Below, piece by piece: positions 47,671 through 58,212 of a stretch of 64,000 bases of DNA (its first letter is position 1; the number at the start of each line of letters is the position of its first letter). The notes beneath the pieces were generated by a model, which was not told where the DNA came from, did no database searches, and was given only the letters and a program-made list of their open reading frames with translations. Origin of the DNA: JAICYJ01 sp963766445 (lineage in GTDB: Bacteria > Actinomycetota > Thermoleophilia > Gaiellales > JAICJC01); the NCBI GenBank assembly GCA_963766445.1, contig CAVXZW010000029.1:195374-259373 (forward strand), given 5' to 3'. The translations under genes were made by a program, and so were the position numbers.

Positions 47671-50249
47671 TTCGCGTCCAGCCAGGTTGCGCCGGTGCCG
47701 ATGTCGACCTCCAGCGGCGGGTCGAGCGGGTAGGCGCTCACCATCTCCTCGTGCACGAGCGGGCGCAGGTCCGGGAGCTCCGACTCGACGGCCTCGAACA
47801 CGAGCTCGTCGTGCACCTGCAGCACCAGCATCGACCCCATCGCGTTCTCGCGCATGCGGCGGTGGCATCCGATCATGGCCACCTTGATGATGTCGGCGGC
47901 GCTGCCCTGCATGACCGTGTTCACGGCCAGGCGCTCGCCCAGACTGCGGGTCTGGTAGTTGGACGCGCGCAGCTCCGGGATCGGCCGGCGGCGGCCGAAC
48001 AGGGTGGTGACGTAGCCCTCCTCCCTGGCCCGGCCGATCACGCCGCGCATGAACTCGTTCACCATCGGGAAGCGGGCCAGGTAGGCGTCGATGTAGGCCT
48101 GCGCCTCCTCGCGGGGGATCGACAGCTGCTCGGACAGTCCGAACGAGCTGATCCCGTAGATGATCCCGAAGTTGACCGCCTTGGCGCGGTTTCGCTCGGT
48201 CGACGTCAGCTCGTCGGCGGGCTTGCCCAGCACCTCGGCGGCGGTGGCGCGGTGGATGTCCTCGCCGCGCTCGAAGGTCTCGCGCAGGGCCGGCTCGCCG
48301 GACAGGTGCGCGAGGATGCGCAGCTCGACCTGCGAGTAGTCGGCCGACAGCATGCAGGAGCCGGGCGAGGCCACGAAGGCGCCGCGGATCTCGCGCCCGA
48401 GCGGGGTGCGGATCGGGATGTTCTGGAGGTTGGGACGGATCGAGCTGAGCCGGCCGGTGGCGGCCGTGGTCTGGCTGAAGGTGGTGTGCAGGCGGCCGTC
48501 CTCGCCGATCAGGCCGGGCAGCGGCTCCAGATAGGTGTTCAGGAGCTTGGACTGCTCGCGCCAGGCCTCGACCACGTCGATCAGCGGGTGCATCGGCCGC
48601 AGCTTGGCCAGCACGCGCGCGTCGGTCGAGTAGCCGGTCTTGCCCTTGCGGTCGGTGGGCAGGCCGAGCCGGTCGAACAGCACCTCGCCCAGCTGCTTGG
48701 GCGAGCCGATCGTGAAGGGCCCGCCGGCCAGCTCGTAGGCCTCCTGCTCCAGCTCGTCGACCTGGTCGCGCAGCTTGGCGGCGATCTCGGCCATCCGGTA
48801 GGCGTCCATCTGCACGCCGCAGCGCTCCATCTCGGCCAGCACCGGCACCAGCGGCAGCTCGATGTCGGTGTAGAGCGCGGTCATCTGGCGCTGCTCGATG
48901 CGCTCGGCCAGCCCCGGGTGGATGGCGATCTGGGTGCCGGCCGCGGCCACCAGCGCCGCCGTCTCGGGGTCGGCCTGGACGGCCGGGGCGACGCCCTGCT
49001 CCTCGGCCAGGTCGGCGATCTCATAGCCGGAGCGGCCGGGGTCGAGCAGGTAGGCGGCGAGCTGGGTGTCGCCGGCGGGAAGCAGGCCGGGGATGTGCTC
49101 GCCGTGGGTGATCACGCGGTGACCGGCGAGCGCGTCGACCAGCGTGGCGGGGTCATCGGCGGGCACGACCAGCACGTCGCCCGAGCCGGAGGCAACGGCG
49201 GCCCGGCCGTCTCTCACCGACACGGCCAGCTCGTGCGGGAGGCCGGCCAGCTCGGCCGGCGACGCCTCCCGCCAGGACATGTCGGCGCGCTCCACGGGAG
49301 CGCCGGGCGCGGCCGGGATCACCTCGTCCAGCTCGTCGATGCGCTTCAGCAGAGCACGGAACTCGAGCTTTCGGAACATGTCCTTGATGCCGGAGCGGTC
49401 GGGCGGGTCGGCCACCAGCGCGGCGAAGTCGACGTCGATATCGAGCGCGCGGTCGATGGTCGCGAGCTTCTTGCTCTTGACCGCTTCGTCGACGTGGTCG
49501 CGCAGCGATTCGCGGCGCTTCTCGCCGGGAACCTGGTCGAGGCCGGCGTAGATGCCCTCGAGGCTGCCGAACTGCACCAGCAGGTCGGCGGCGGTCTTCT
49601 CGCCGATACCGGGCACCCCGGGGATGTTGTCGGAGGTGTCGCCCTTGAGGCCGATGAAGTCGGGGATCTGGGCGGGGTCGATGCCGTAGCGCTGGCGGAT
49701 CCGCTCGGGGGTGTAGACGACCACGTCGGAGACGCCGCGCGGCGTCATCATGATGCAGACATTGTCGGAGGCCAGCTGGAAGGCGTCGCGGTCGGTCGAG
49801 ACGACGCAGACGCGGTGGCCGTCGCGCTCGGCCATGGCGGACAGGGTGCCGATCACGTCGTCGGCCTCCATCCCCTCGACGCGGATGTTGCGGTAGCCGA
49901 AGGCCTCGACCAGCGGCGAGAAGAACGGGCGCTGGGCCTGGAGCAGCGGCGGGGTGGGCTTGCGGTGGGCCTTGTACTCGGGATCGAGCTCGAGCCGCTT
50001 GGTGGGGCGCTCGTCCCAGGCCACGACCACGCAGGCGGGGCGGTAGTCGGCCAGCATCCGCATCAGCATGTTGGCCATGCCCAGCAGGGCGTTGGTGGGC
50101 TGGCCCTCGGCGGTCTGCAGCTCCTCGGGCAGGGCGTGGAAGGCGCGGTAGGCGAGGCCGTTGCCGTCTACCAGGAAGACGTCGCAGGCCTTGGCGGGGG
50201 CGTCGTCGAGGTCGAGATCAGACGGCTTGGTCTGCTTCGCGGTCGCCAC
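47667..50249 (-). CDS. polA: DNA polymerase I, without functional proofreading domain
   Basis: An 860-residue polymerase. The N-terminal 5' nuclease shows VFLVDGNGLAYRAFHALP, VEGMEADDVIGTLSAMAE, STDRDAFQLASDN and FIGLKGDTSDNIPGVPGIGE. The middle (about residues 310-470) corresponds to the 3'-5' exonuclease, but the catalytic D-x-E is missing (LAVSVRDGRAAV), as in Taq. The polymerase motifs are complete: SADYSQVELRILAHLS (A), RNRAKAVNFGIIYG (B) and LVLQVHDELVFE (C). GTG 50249 follows TACGCT (50261-50256) by six bases. The frame is open upstream into the hydrolase gene. Confidence 0.96.
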   Translation of the reverse strand: MATAKQTKPSDLDLDDAPAKACDVFLVDGNGLAYRAFHALPEELQTAEGQPTNALLGMANMLMRMLADYRPACVVVAWDERPTKRLELDPEYKAHRKPTPPLLQAQRPFFSPLVEAFGYRNIRVEGMEADDVIGTLSAMAERDGHRVCVVSTDRDAFQLASDNVCIMMTPRGVSDVVVYTPERIRQRYGIDPAQIPDFIGLKGDTSDNIPGVPGIGEKTAADLLVQFGSLEGIYAGLDQVPGEKRRESLRDHVDEAVKSKKLATIDRALDIDVDFAALVADPPDRSGIKDMFRKLEFRALLKRIDELDEVIPAAPGAPVERADMSWREASPAELAGLPHELAVSVRDGRAAVASGSGDVLVVPADDPATLVDALAGHRVITHGEHIPGLLPAGDTQLAAYLLDPGRSGYEIADLAEEQGVAPAVQADPETAALVAAAGTQIAIHPGLAERIEQRQMTALYTDIELPLVPVLAEMERCGVQMDAYRMAEIAAKLRDQVDELEQEAYELAGGPFTIGSPKQLGEVLFDRLGLPTDRKGKTGYSTDARVLAKLRPMHPLIDVVEAWREQSKLLNTYLEPLPGLIGEDGRLHTTFSQTTAATGRLSSIRPNLQNIPIRTPLGREIRGAFVASPGSCMLSADYSQVELRILAHLSGEPALRETFERGEDIHRATAAEVLGKPADELTSTERNRAKAVNFGIIYGISSFGLSEQLSIPREEAQAYIDAYLARFPMVNEFMRGVIGRAREEGYVTTLFGRRRPIPELRASNYQTRSLGERLAVNTVMQGSAADIIKVAMIGCHRRMRENAMGSMLVLQVHDELVFEAVESELPDLRPLVHEEMVSAYPLDPPLEVDIGTGATWLDAK

Positions 50250-50255
50250 AGCGCA

Positions 50256-50261
50256 AGCGTA
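50256..50261 (-). promoter_or_regulatory. -10 box of polA, leaderless spacing
   Basis: TACGCT on the minus strand ends six bases before GTG 50249. Confidence 0.45.
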
Positions 50262-50295
50262 GATGATGCGGGGTTCGGGACCTACGGGCGCGGCG

Positions 50296-51079
50296 TCAGA
50301 GCTGCTCGGCGCCAGGAAACCGAGCACGATCCGGTCGAACTCGCCGGGGCGCTCCATGCTGGGCACGTGGGCGGCGTCTGCGATGTGCTCGAGACGGGCG
50401 CCGGGGATCTCACGGCTGAGGCGCTCGGCGATGCGAAGGATGTCGGGCTGGTCGTGGTCGCCGACGACGAGCAGGGTGGGCGCCGGCACCTCGTCGGCGT
50501 GGTCGCCGACATCCTCGACCAGCTCAGCTCCTCGGCGGCGTCGCCGCCCTCCTGGGCGTGCTGGTAGGCGCGGAGCTGCATGTCGTACACCAGGCGCCGC
50601 AGGTCGGAGTCCACGTCGCCCGGCTCCCGGCCCACGCCGTCCACCCAGAAGCGAACGGTCAGGTCGGCGGCGGCGTCCAGCTCGCCGTCCATGAACAGGC
50701 GCACCTCCTCGCTGCCGTACGCCACGACCTCGTCCGACCAGCCGGCGTTCGGCAGCCCCGGGCCCACCAGCACCAGCGCCGTGACCAGCTGCGGCCGGGC
50801 CAGCGTCGCCTCGAGCGCGACGCGGCCGCCCAGCGAGTTCCCGACCAGCGCCGCCCGTTCGATCTCGAGCCGGTCGAGCAGGTCGAGCAGGTCCTGGGCG
50901 TGCTGGTAGGGCTCCGGCGGCAGCGGCGACTGCCCGAACCCGCGCATGTCGTAGCGCACCACCTGGTAGTCCTCGGCGTACCGGCGCCACTGCGGCGCCC
51001 ACATGCGGCTGTCGGCGATGCCGGCGTGGATCAGCACGATCGTGTCGCCGGAGCCGGCGATCTCATGGTGAAGCTGCAT
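50296..51079 (-). CDS. Alpha/beta hydrolase, frame broken near 50525; end uncertain
   Basis: The first frame from ATG 51079 reads IVLIHAGIADSRMWAPQW, VVRYDMRGFGQSPLPP, RAALVGNSLGGRVALEATLA (nucleophile Ser) and QHAQEGGDAAEE. A second frame continues VPAPTLLVVGDHDQPDILRI (Asp) and HIADAAHVPSMERPGEFDRI (His) with FLAPSS. The triad is thus complete across the break. At the break AGCTG is duplicated in tandem (about 50515-50528). The second frame has no stop before polA. A TGA at 50296-50298 closes a third frame (GAEQL), which may be the true end. TAGGCT lies eight bases before the ATG. Substrate unknown. Confidence 0.75.
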
Positions 51080-51246
51080 CGCGGGCGAGCCTAGCCGACA
51101 CCGGCTGCCAGCGCGGGTGCAACACCCACGCCGTACGCGACCGGCGATTTGCCCGACTCGGTGGCAGCCGTCGCCTGCGCGACCGGGTACGACTCGGTAC
51201 GCTCCCAATCCCGGCCCGCAACCCCTCAGCCAGCTACAGCCTGACG

Positions 51247-52649
<1,403 letters not shown>

Positions 52650-52653
<4 letters not shown>

Positions 52654-52947
52654 ATGATTGATCGATATCTCCGTGATGTAAGGCGGTCGGACGTCATCTG
52701 CGATCACGCAGATCACGACGGGGCGAGAACCGAGTCTCGCAAGGATGCAGGGAGCGACAACACCGGGTCGTATTGGCGCGACCGAGGACCAGGTGCAAGG
52801 CCAACGGCCTTGCACCGATCGGGAGCGATCTGCGATTACGCAGATCGCGGACGGAGACGGCGGTTTGCAGCCGTAGCCACCCCGGCCGCCGCTAACCCAA
52901 CCGAACGCAGCGGCCAGGCTCGCGAGAGATACCGATCAATCATCTAG
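52650..52947. repeat. Structured 298-bp element with terminal inverted repeats and five hairpins
   Basis: The arms 52650-52671 and 52926-52947 are inverted repeats of 22 bp (CTAGATGATTGATCG, then A or G, then TATCTC) with one mismatch. Between them are perfect stems: 52696-52713 (7 bp, loop ATCA), 52723-52740 (6 bp), 52792-52816 (GGTGCAAGGCC, 11 bp, loop AAC), 52825-52848 (GCGATCTGCG, 10 bp, loop ATTA) and 52888-52914 (6 bp). The first and fourth share the core ATCTGCGAT-x-ACGCAGAT. It sits between two convergent genes and overlaps both their ends. A 97-codon frame (52654-52947) runs from arm to arm but has no protein motif. It could be a MITE-like element, a structured RNA or an unusual bidirectional terminator. 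Confidence 0.75.
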
Positions 52948-53863
52948 GTTGGTCACCTTCTGGAAGCGGTCATGACGCCAGGCCGGGCGCATGCCGGCCG
53001 ACTCGTACAGCCGCGCCGCCCGCAGGTTGTCGCCGTGCACGCTGAGCGCGGCGCGCGGCAGGCCCCGCTCCCGGAACGCGCGCATCGAGGTCAGCAGCAG
53101 CGCCCGTCCCAGCCCGCGGCCGCGCCATCCCGGCACCACGGCCAACTGACCGACCCAGCCGATGTTCGTCACTCTCCCACACCTCCGACAGCGACACGCC
53201 CACGATCCTGCCCTCAGCCTCCGCGATGAACCACCACGCCGGGTCGAAGCTCGAGCTCTCGATCGAGCGCACCCGCCACTGGTCGAACTCGTAGGCGATG
53301 TTGCCCTCGATCTCCGAAAACGCCGCCTGCACGAGCGCGTGCACCTCGCGATCGTCCACCTCCAGCCGGAACGGCCGCAGGATTACACCGTCCGGGTAAG
53401 GGGCCAGCTCGGGGTCGCGATCGAGGTCGCAGACCATCCGCCAGTAGCGGTGGGTCACGAGGTAGCCGTTGGCCGACAGCAGGCCGGCCGCCGCGGCGTT
53501 TCGGTCCGCGATGTACTGGCGAAGGGGCAGGCCTCGCTCGAGCGCGCGCGCCTCCACCAACGGCAGCAGTACCGCCCCGATGCCGAGGCCGCAGTGCTCG
53601 GGATGGACGTACACGTCCTGCGCGTGCGGAGTGCACAGGGCGTACGCGGCCAGGCCGGCGCTGGACTCCACCACCAGGCTGTCCCGCGCCAGGTCGACCT
53701 CGGGGTCGGCCCACTCGTCGCGCAGGTCGTCCAGCGTGAAGTCCGGCTGCCCCACGTCGGCGAGGTCGCGCGCGAGGATCACCTCGAGCACTGCCTCGGC
53801 GTCGCCGGGCTGGGCCGGTCGCGTATCGATCAGAAGCGATCCATGTACTGGTCGATCTCCCAC
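52936..53863 (-). CDS. Tandem GNAT acetyltransferase, frame break near 53173
   Basis: The first frame carries one GNAT domain (TLDDLRDEWADPEVDLARDS, DVYVHPEHCGLGIGAVLLPL) and the start of a second (YEFDQWRVRSIESSSFDPAW, AEGRIVGVSLSEVWE). After one extra base near 53173 it continues as NIGWVGQLAVVPGWRGRGLG and LSVHGDNLRAARLYESAGM, the acetyl-CoA loop of the second domain. Joined, it is about 308 residues. The start is uncertain; GTG 53863 would overlap the end of glnA by 34 bp. Its C-terminus is encoded within the right arm of the structured element. Confidence 0.8.
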
Positions 53864-55155
53864 CGGTGCACCTGCTCGTTGTAGGAGGCCCACTCGGCCC
53901 GCTTCAGCGCCAGGTACTCACTGAAGATGTGCTCGCCCAGCGCGTGGCGCATGACCGCGTCCTGCTCGAGCGCGTCCAGCGCCCCCGGCAGGTCATGCGG
54001 CAGGCTGCTGATGCCCAGCTCCGCCGACTCTTCCTCGGTCAGGTCATAGATGTTGCGGTTGACGGGCTCCGGCGGCGTCAGCCCCTTGGTGATGCCGTCC
54101 AGGCCGGCCTGCAGCATGCAGGCTAGCGCCAGATACGGGTTGGCCGTGGGGTCGGGCGTGCGCAGCTCGATCCGCGTCGAGCGCCCGCGCTTGGCAGGCA
54201 CCCGGATCGCGGCCGACCTGTTTCCGGGCGACCACGCGATGTAGACCGGCGCCTCGTACCCAGGCAGCAGCCGCTTGTAGGAGTTGACGGTGGGATTCGC
54301 CACCGCCGTGATCGCCGGCAGGTGCTTGAGGATGCCGGCGATGTAGCTGTAGGCGTAGGTCGAGAGCTTGAGGTCGTCGCTCTCGTCAAGGAACGCGTTC
54401 TCGTCTCCGCGCGACAGCGACTGGTTGACGTGCATGCCGGAGCCGTTCTCGCCGTGCAGCGGTTTGGCCATGAACGTCGCGTGCATGCCGTGCTGGGCCG
54501 CGATCACCTTCACCACCATCCGGAAGGTGATCAGGTTGTCGGCCGTGCTGAGCGCGTCGCCGTGGCGGAAGTCGATCTCGTGCTGGCCGATCGCCACCTC
54601 GTGGTGCGCGGCCTCGAGGTGGAAATCCATCTGCTGCAGGGTCAGCTCGATGTCGCGGCGGCAGTCCTCGCCTTTGTCGATCGGCGCCACGTCGAAGTAG
54701 GTCGCGGCGTCATGCGGGTCGACGGTCGGGTTGCCCTCCCCGTCCAGCCGGAACAGGAAGAACTCGGCCTCCGGACCCACCTGCATCGTGTAGCCCATGC
54801 CCTCGGCCTGCTTGAGCACGCGCTTCAGGTTCGACCGTGGGTCACCGGCGAACGGCTGCCCCTCGGGGTCGGCCACGTCGCAGATCAGCCGCGCCGTGTT
54901 GCGGTCGCCGTTGCCGCGCCAGGGCAGCAGCGCGTAGGTGGCCGGGTCGGGCAGGAAGTACATGTCCGACTGCTCGATCCGCTTGAAGCCGCGGATCGAC
55001 GATCCGTCGAACATCAGCTCGTTGTCGAGCGCCTTCTCCAGCTCCTCGACAGGGATCGACACGTTCTTGACGGCACCGTACGGCTCCGTGAACTGCAGCC
55101 GCACGAAGGCGACGTTGTCGCGCCGGCAGCGCTCGAGCACTTCCTGCTTGTCCAT
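53830..55155 (-). CDS. glnA: Glutamine synthetase, type I-alpha
   Basis: A 441-residue enzyme that makes glutamine from glutamate, ammonia and ATP. It shows NELMFDGSSIRGFKRIEQSD, GPEAEFFLFRLD, HHEVAIGQHEIDFRHGDAL, MHATFMAKPLHGENGSGMHV, NPTVNSYKRLLPGYEAPVYI and ANPYLALACMLQAGLDG. Near the C-terminus NIYDLTEEES replaces the adenylylation motif (NLYDLP) of type I-beta enzymes, so regulation by adenylylation is unlikely; feedback or complex-based control is typical of I-alpha. GGAGGGT precedes ATG 55155. It is divergent from the MFS gene. Confidence 0.96.
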   Translation of the reverse strand: MDKQEVLERCRRDNVAFVRLQFTEPYGAVKNVSIPVEELEKALDNELMFDGSSIRGFKRIEQSDMYFLPDPATYALLPWRGNGDRNTARLICDVADPEGQPFAGDPRSNLKRVLKQAEGMGYTMQVGPEAEFFLFRLDGEGNPTVDPHDAATYFDVAPIDKGEDCRRDIELTLQQMDFHLEAAHHEVAIGQHEIDFRHGDALSTADNLITFRMVVKVIAAQHGMHATFMAKPLHGENGSGMHVNQSLSRGDENAFLDESDDLKLSTYAYSYIAGILKHLPAITAVANPTVNSYKRLLPGYEAPVYIAWSPGNRSAAIRVPAKRGRSTRIELRTPDPTANPYLALACMLQAGLDGITKGLTPPEPVNRNIYDLTEEESAELGISSLPHDLPGALDALEQDAVMRHALGEHIFSEYLALKRAEWASYNEQVHRWEIDQYMDRF

Positions 55156-55195
55156 GACCCTCCTCGACGATCGACCCGAAAACGAGCGCGCAGTC

Positions 55196-55201
55196 TACAG
55201 T
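55196..55201 (+). promoter_or_regulatory. -10 box of the MFS gene
   Basis: TACAGT ends eight bases before GTG 55210, close to leaderless spacing. Confidence 0.4.
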
Positions 55202-55209
55202 TGCCGCCG

Positions 55210-56379
55210 GTGCGACTCGGCATCACGCGAAACGTGTGGGCGATGGGTTGGACGAGCCTCCTGAACGACGCCTCGTCGGAGTTGCTCTACCCGATTCTGC
55301 CCCTGTTTCTGACGATCACGTTGGGCGCTCCGGCCTCCGCGGTGGGCGCCGTCGAGGGCACCGCGGACGCGGCCGCGCAGGTGGTAGGGCTGGTGATTGG
55401 CCGCCGCTCCGACCGGATCCGCCGGCGCATGCCGTTCGTGTGGACCGGCTACACCCTGTCGAACGTCGCCAAGCCGCTGGTCGCGGTCGCGCCCGCCTGG
55501 GGCTGGGTGATGGGCGCCCGCGTGCTGGACCGCACCGGCAAGGGGATCCGCACCGCTCCCCGCGACGCGTTGCTGCGCGACTCCAGCGACCCGGCCCGGA
55601 CCGGCTCCGTGTTCGGATTCCACCGGTTCATGGACTCGCTGGGCGCCGTGATCGGGCCTCTGATCGCCCTCGCCCTGCTCGAGGCCGGGCTGTCGTTTCG
55701 CCAGGTGATCGCCGTGGCCATCGTGCCCGCCATCCTGAGCATGTTCGTGCTGCGCCGGATCCGCGACATCCCGGCCCGGCACCAGGAGCCGGCCGCGCAG
55801 CCGGATCCCCACAGGTTGTCCGACATGGGCCGGCCGTTCTGGACATTCACCATCGCCTGGACCGTCTTCTCCCTGGGCAACTCGGCCGACGTGTTCCTGC
55901 TGCTACGCGCGAAAGACCTGGGCCTGAGCGTGACCGCGGTGGTGCTGTCCTACGCGCTCTACAACACGCTCTACTCGGGCCTGTCGTGGCCGCTCGGCCA
56001 CCTCTCCGACCGCGTCGGCAAGCGCCGCGTGCTGGCGGTCGGGCTGCTGGTCTTCGCGGGCGTCTACGCCGGCTTCGGGCTGGCTGGCTCCGGCGCCGCG
56101 GTGTGGCCGTTGATGGCGATCTACGGGATCTACATCGCCGCCACCGACGGCGTCAGCAAGGCGCTGGTGTCGGACCTGTCGCCGGCCGCGCTGCGGGCCA
56201 CCGGACAGGGCGCCTTCAAGCTGGCCACCGGAGCGGCGGCGGTGACGGCCAGCCTGGTCGCCGGCGTGCTCTGGCAGACCGTCGGCCCCGGCGCCGTGTT
56301 CGCGCTGGGTGCCGGCGCCGCGCTACTGGGACTGCTGACGCTGGCCGTGACACGGCCGGCGCGTGGGCTCGCCAGTTGA
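55210..56379 (+). CDS. MFS transporter
   Basis: A 389-residue membrane protein with alternating hydrophobic helices throughout, typical of 12-helix MFS proteins. The loop between helices 2 and 3 carries VIGRRSDRIRRRMPFVWTGY, and the repeat in the second half reads PLGHLSDRVGKRRVLAVGLL, both MFS signature loops. RVLDRTGKGIRTAPRDALL is typical of a subfamily found in many bacteria with unknown substrate. The GTG start follows TACAGT. The stop lies inside a 12-bp perfect terminator stem. Confidence 0.9.
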   Translation: MRLGITRNVWAMGWTSLLNDASSELLYPILPLFLTITLGAPASAVGAVEGTADAAAQVVGLVIGRRSDRIRRRMPFVWTGYTLSNVAKPLVAVAPAWGWVMGARVLDRTGKGIRTAPRDALLRDSSDPARTGSVFGFHRFMDSLGAVIGPLIALALLEAGLSFRQVIAVAIVPAILSMFVLRRIRDIPARHQEPAAQPDPHRLSDMGRPFWTFTIAWTVFSLGNSADVFLLLRAKDLGLSVTAVVLSYALYNTLYSGLSWPLGHLSDRVGKRRVLAVGLLVFAGVYAGFGLAGSGAAVWPLMAIYGIYIAATDGVSKALVSDLSPAALRATGQGAFKLATGAAAVTASLVAGVLWQTVGPGAVFALGAGAALLGLLTLAVTRPARGLAS

Positions 56380-56405
56380 TCGATCAGCCAGTCGATCGAT
56401 CAACT
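56374..56405. terminator. Perfect bidirectional hairpin between convergent genes
   Basis: AGTTGATCGATC (56374-56385) pairs perfectly with GATCGATCAACT (56394-56405), with an 8-nt loop. It covers both stop codons of the convergent MFS and GCS2 genes. No U-run on either side. Confidence 0.65.
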
Positions 56406-57568
56406 CAGACCGCCTCGGTCGCGTCCGCCAGCTCTTCGGCCACCTCGTGCAGGTCGCGGTTGGCGTTCCATACCTGCAGCTGGCGCTGCGCACCCGTGCC
56501 GTTCTCGATCATCCACTCGACCCGCGCCAGGTGGCGAGCGCAGTCCAGCTCGCGGGCGATCGGACGCAGCTCCCGCAACCGTCGCTTCGCCAGCGTCCGC
56601 GCCGCCATCTTGATGCGCTTGCCGGCTGCAAGGTCCATCAGCGGCGCGTCCAGCCCGTAGCGTGCGGCCAGCCACTTGTTCTCCGACAGCAGCATCCGGT
56701 TGTAGGCCACCGGCGGCCGCCCGGCATCGACCTCGTCAAGAATCTGCTTGACCAGGCACTGCACGTAGGCGGCCAGCGCCACGGTGTCCTCGACCCGGGT
56801 CTGCACGTCCATCACGCGCAGCTCCACGGTGCCGAAACGCGGATGCGGCCGGACGTCCCACCAGAGGTGCGTGTAGTCGCCGATCGCACCGGTCGCCTCC
56901 ATGAACCCGACGGCTTCGGCGTAGTCCTGGTAGCTCTCGAACCGGGGCGAGATGCCGCTGCGTGGGAACGCGGCGAAGATCATGGCCCGGGTCGACTGCA
57001 GCCCCGTCGCCTCGCCCCGCCAGAACGGCGAGTTCGTCGAAAGCGCCAGCAGCACCGGCAGCTCGATCAGCACCCCCTCCATCACCTCTAGCGCGGCCTC
57101 GGGCGTCGGCACCGCCACGTGCACGTGCATGCCGAACACCAGCTCACGGCGGGCGACGTACTGGAGCATCTCGATCAGCATCCGGTAGCGGTCGCGGGCG
57201 GTGATCTTCTGGTGCTCATAGAGCGAGAAGGGATGCGTGGCGGCTGCGCCGAGGCGCATGTCGTGGTCTCGGGCGAGGCCGGCCGCGTACCGGCGGATCG
57301 CGCGCAGATCCTCGTCGGCCTGACCCACCGTCTCGCACACGATGGTGCCCGACTCGAGCACGCACTGCATCAGCTCCGGCTTCAGCTGTTCGGCGAACGG
57401 CCCCTCCGCGGCGATCTCCAGGAGCGGCTCGACGCCCGACACCAGGTCGAAGGAGGTGGGGTCGACCAGCATGTATTCCTCCTCCACGCCGACCGTCAGC
57501 GGCGGCCCGTCGCCGAAGCGATGGTCGAGCACGCTGGACCGCGTTCCGCCCTTTCCCTGGTCAGCCAC
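56405..57568 (-). CDS. Carboxylate-amine ligase of the GCS2 (YbdK) family, copy 2
   Basis: A 387-residue GCS2-family ligase, clearly of another branch than the copy at 3890. It shows LTVGVEEEYMLVDPTSFDLV, LESGTIVCETVGQADEDLRA, THPFSLYEHQKITARDRYRM, RELVFGMHVHVAVPTPEAAL and DVRPHPRFGTVELRVMDVQT. The glutamate at the usual VEVRTG strand is replaced (SGTIVCETVG), as in the mycobacterial-type EgtA-like or YbdK branches. It could be a glutamate-cysteine ligase for a low-molecular-weight thiol. No thiol-synthesis partner gene is nearby. It is convergent with the MFS gene. Confidence 0.9.
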   Translation of the reverse strand: MADQGKGGTRSSVLDHRFGDGPPLTVGVEEEYMLVDPTSFDLVSGVEPLLEIAAEGPFAEQLKPELMQCVLESGTIVCETVGQADEDLRAIRRYAAGLARDHDMRLGAAATHPFSLYEHQKITARDRYRMLIEMLQYVARRELVFGMHVHVAVPTPEAALEVMEGVLIELPVLLALSTNSPFWRGEATGLQSTRAMIFAAFPRSGISPRFESYQDYAEAVGFMEATGAIGDYTHLWWDVRPHPRFGTVELRVMDVQTRVEDTVALAAYVQCLVKQILDEVDAGRPPVAYNRMLLSENKWLAARYGLDAPLMDLAAGKRIKMAARTLAKRRLRELRPIARELDCARHLARVEWMIENGTGAQRQLQVWNANRDLHEVAEELADATEAV

Positions 57569-57791
57569 AGGCGGGTTCTACCCCAAATCGGCCATCGTGG
57601 GAACGTGCGGGCCGCGGGTCAGGGCTTGCGGACGACCAGGATCCCCCCTCCCAGCAGCGACCGCCTCGCCGCAACTCATGTCCAGCACTGCTGTCGGCGG
57701 TCGAGCCGAACGTACTCACCCGAGCAGCCGGATCTGGCCCGCGCTTTCGAACATCCCCCGATCGGGGTACTCGGCGGGCGCATGCGCGACC

Positions 57792-57797
57792 TAGACT
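57792..57797 (+). promoter_or_regulatory. -10 box of the small gene at 57805, leaderless spacing
   Basis: TAGACT ends seven bases before GTG 57805. The preceding 57569-57780 stretch holds no recognisable gene. Confidence 0.45.
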
Positions 57798-57804
57798 GGA
57801 AATC

Positions 57805-58134
57805 GTGCTGTTGAGTGACGACGATCTGCTCGACTTCGAGGTGAGGCGGGGGCCGTTCGAACCTTCCCCTCGTACGCTGCTCCACAGGCACGGGGACGCC
57901 TACCGCTACCAGTTGGTCATGGCCTGGTGGCTTGAGGGCTACCGGGACCGCAGGGCCGAGCACGACGGGGTGCCCGTGGCCGTGGCCGACGCCCAGTTCG
58001 AGGCCGGTGCACTTGAGACGCTGGGCGACATCGCGGCCAACCTGCGGCACGGGGACTTCCTGCCCGGCGGCTCGTTCTACGAGGAGGCACAGAAGGACGC
58101 GCGGTCTGCGGTGGTTGGCGTGCGCCTGCGCTGA
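57805..58134 (+). CDS. Small acidic protein of unknown family
   Basis: A 109-residue protein: LLSDDDLLDFEVRRGPFEPS, then YRYQLVMAWWLEGYRDRRAE, FEAGALETLGDIAANLRHGD and FYEEAQKDARSAVVGVRLR. No family is recognised and no membrane segment or signal is present. It starts at a leaderless GTG and is followed by a strong hairpin, so it is a monocistronic unit, which supports it being a real gene. Confidence 0.65.
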   Translation: MLLSDDDLLDFEVRRGPFEPSPRTLLHRHGDAYRYQLVMAWWLEGYRDRRAEHDGVPVAVADAQFEAGALETLGDIAANLRHGDFLPGGSFYEEAQKDARSAVVGVRLR

Positions 58135-58141
58135 GGGGCAC

Positions 58142-58178
58142 CCCCCACCGGCGGATGTCGACCTCCCGCCGGTGGGGG
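58142..58178 (+). terminator. Strong GC hairpin after the small gene
   Basis: CCCCCACCGGCGG (58142-58154) pairs perfectly with CCGCCGGTGGGGG (58166-58178), 11-nt loop, eight bases after the stop. It may also serve the convergent RNase H-like gene. Confidence 0.65.
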
Positions 58179-58212
58179 CTCAGCGTTCCCCTCCAGCCCA
58201 GCGTGGCTCGGC

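Noticed and set aside
50249..51079. Genuine hydrolase-PolA fusion protein
   Set aside because: polA has its own -10 box and GTG with family-like N-terminus, and the hydrolase already has a frame break; a lost stop is simpler.
52690..52860. CRISPR array, because of repeated CTGCGAT-ACGCAG units
   Set aside because: Only two imperfect copies, each a self-complementary hairpin, without regular spacers or cas genes.
52654..52947. 97-codon frame spanning the structured element from arm to arm
   Set aside because: No protein motif; composition follows the hairpins, and start and stop fall in the inverted repeats by symmetry. Not called as a gene, though not excluded.
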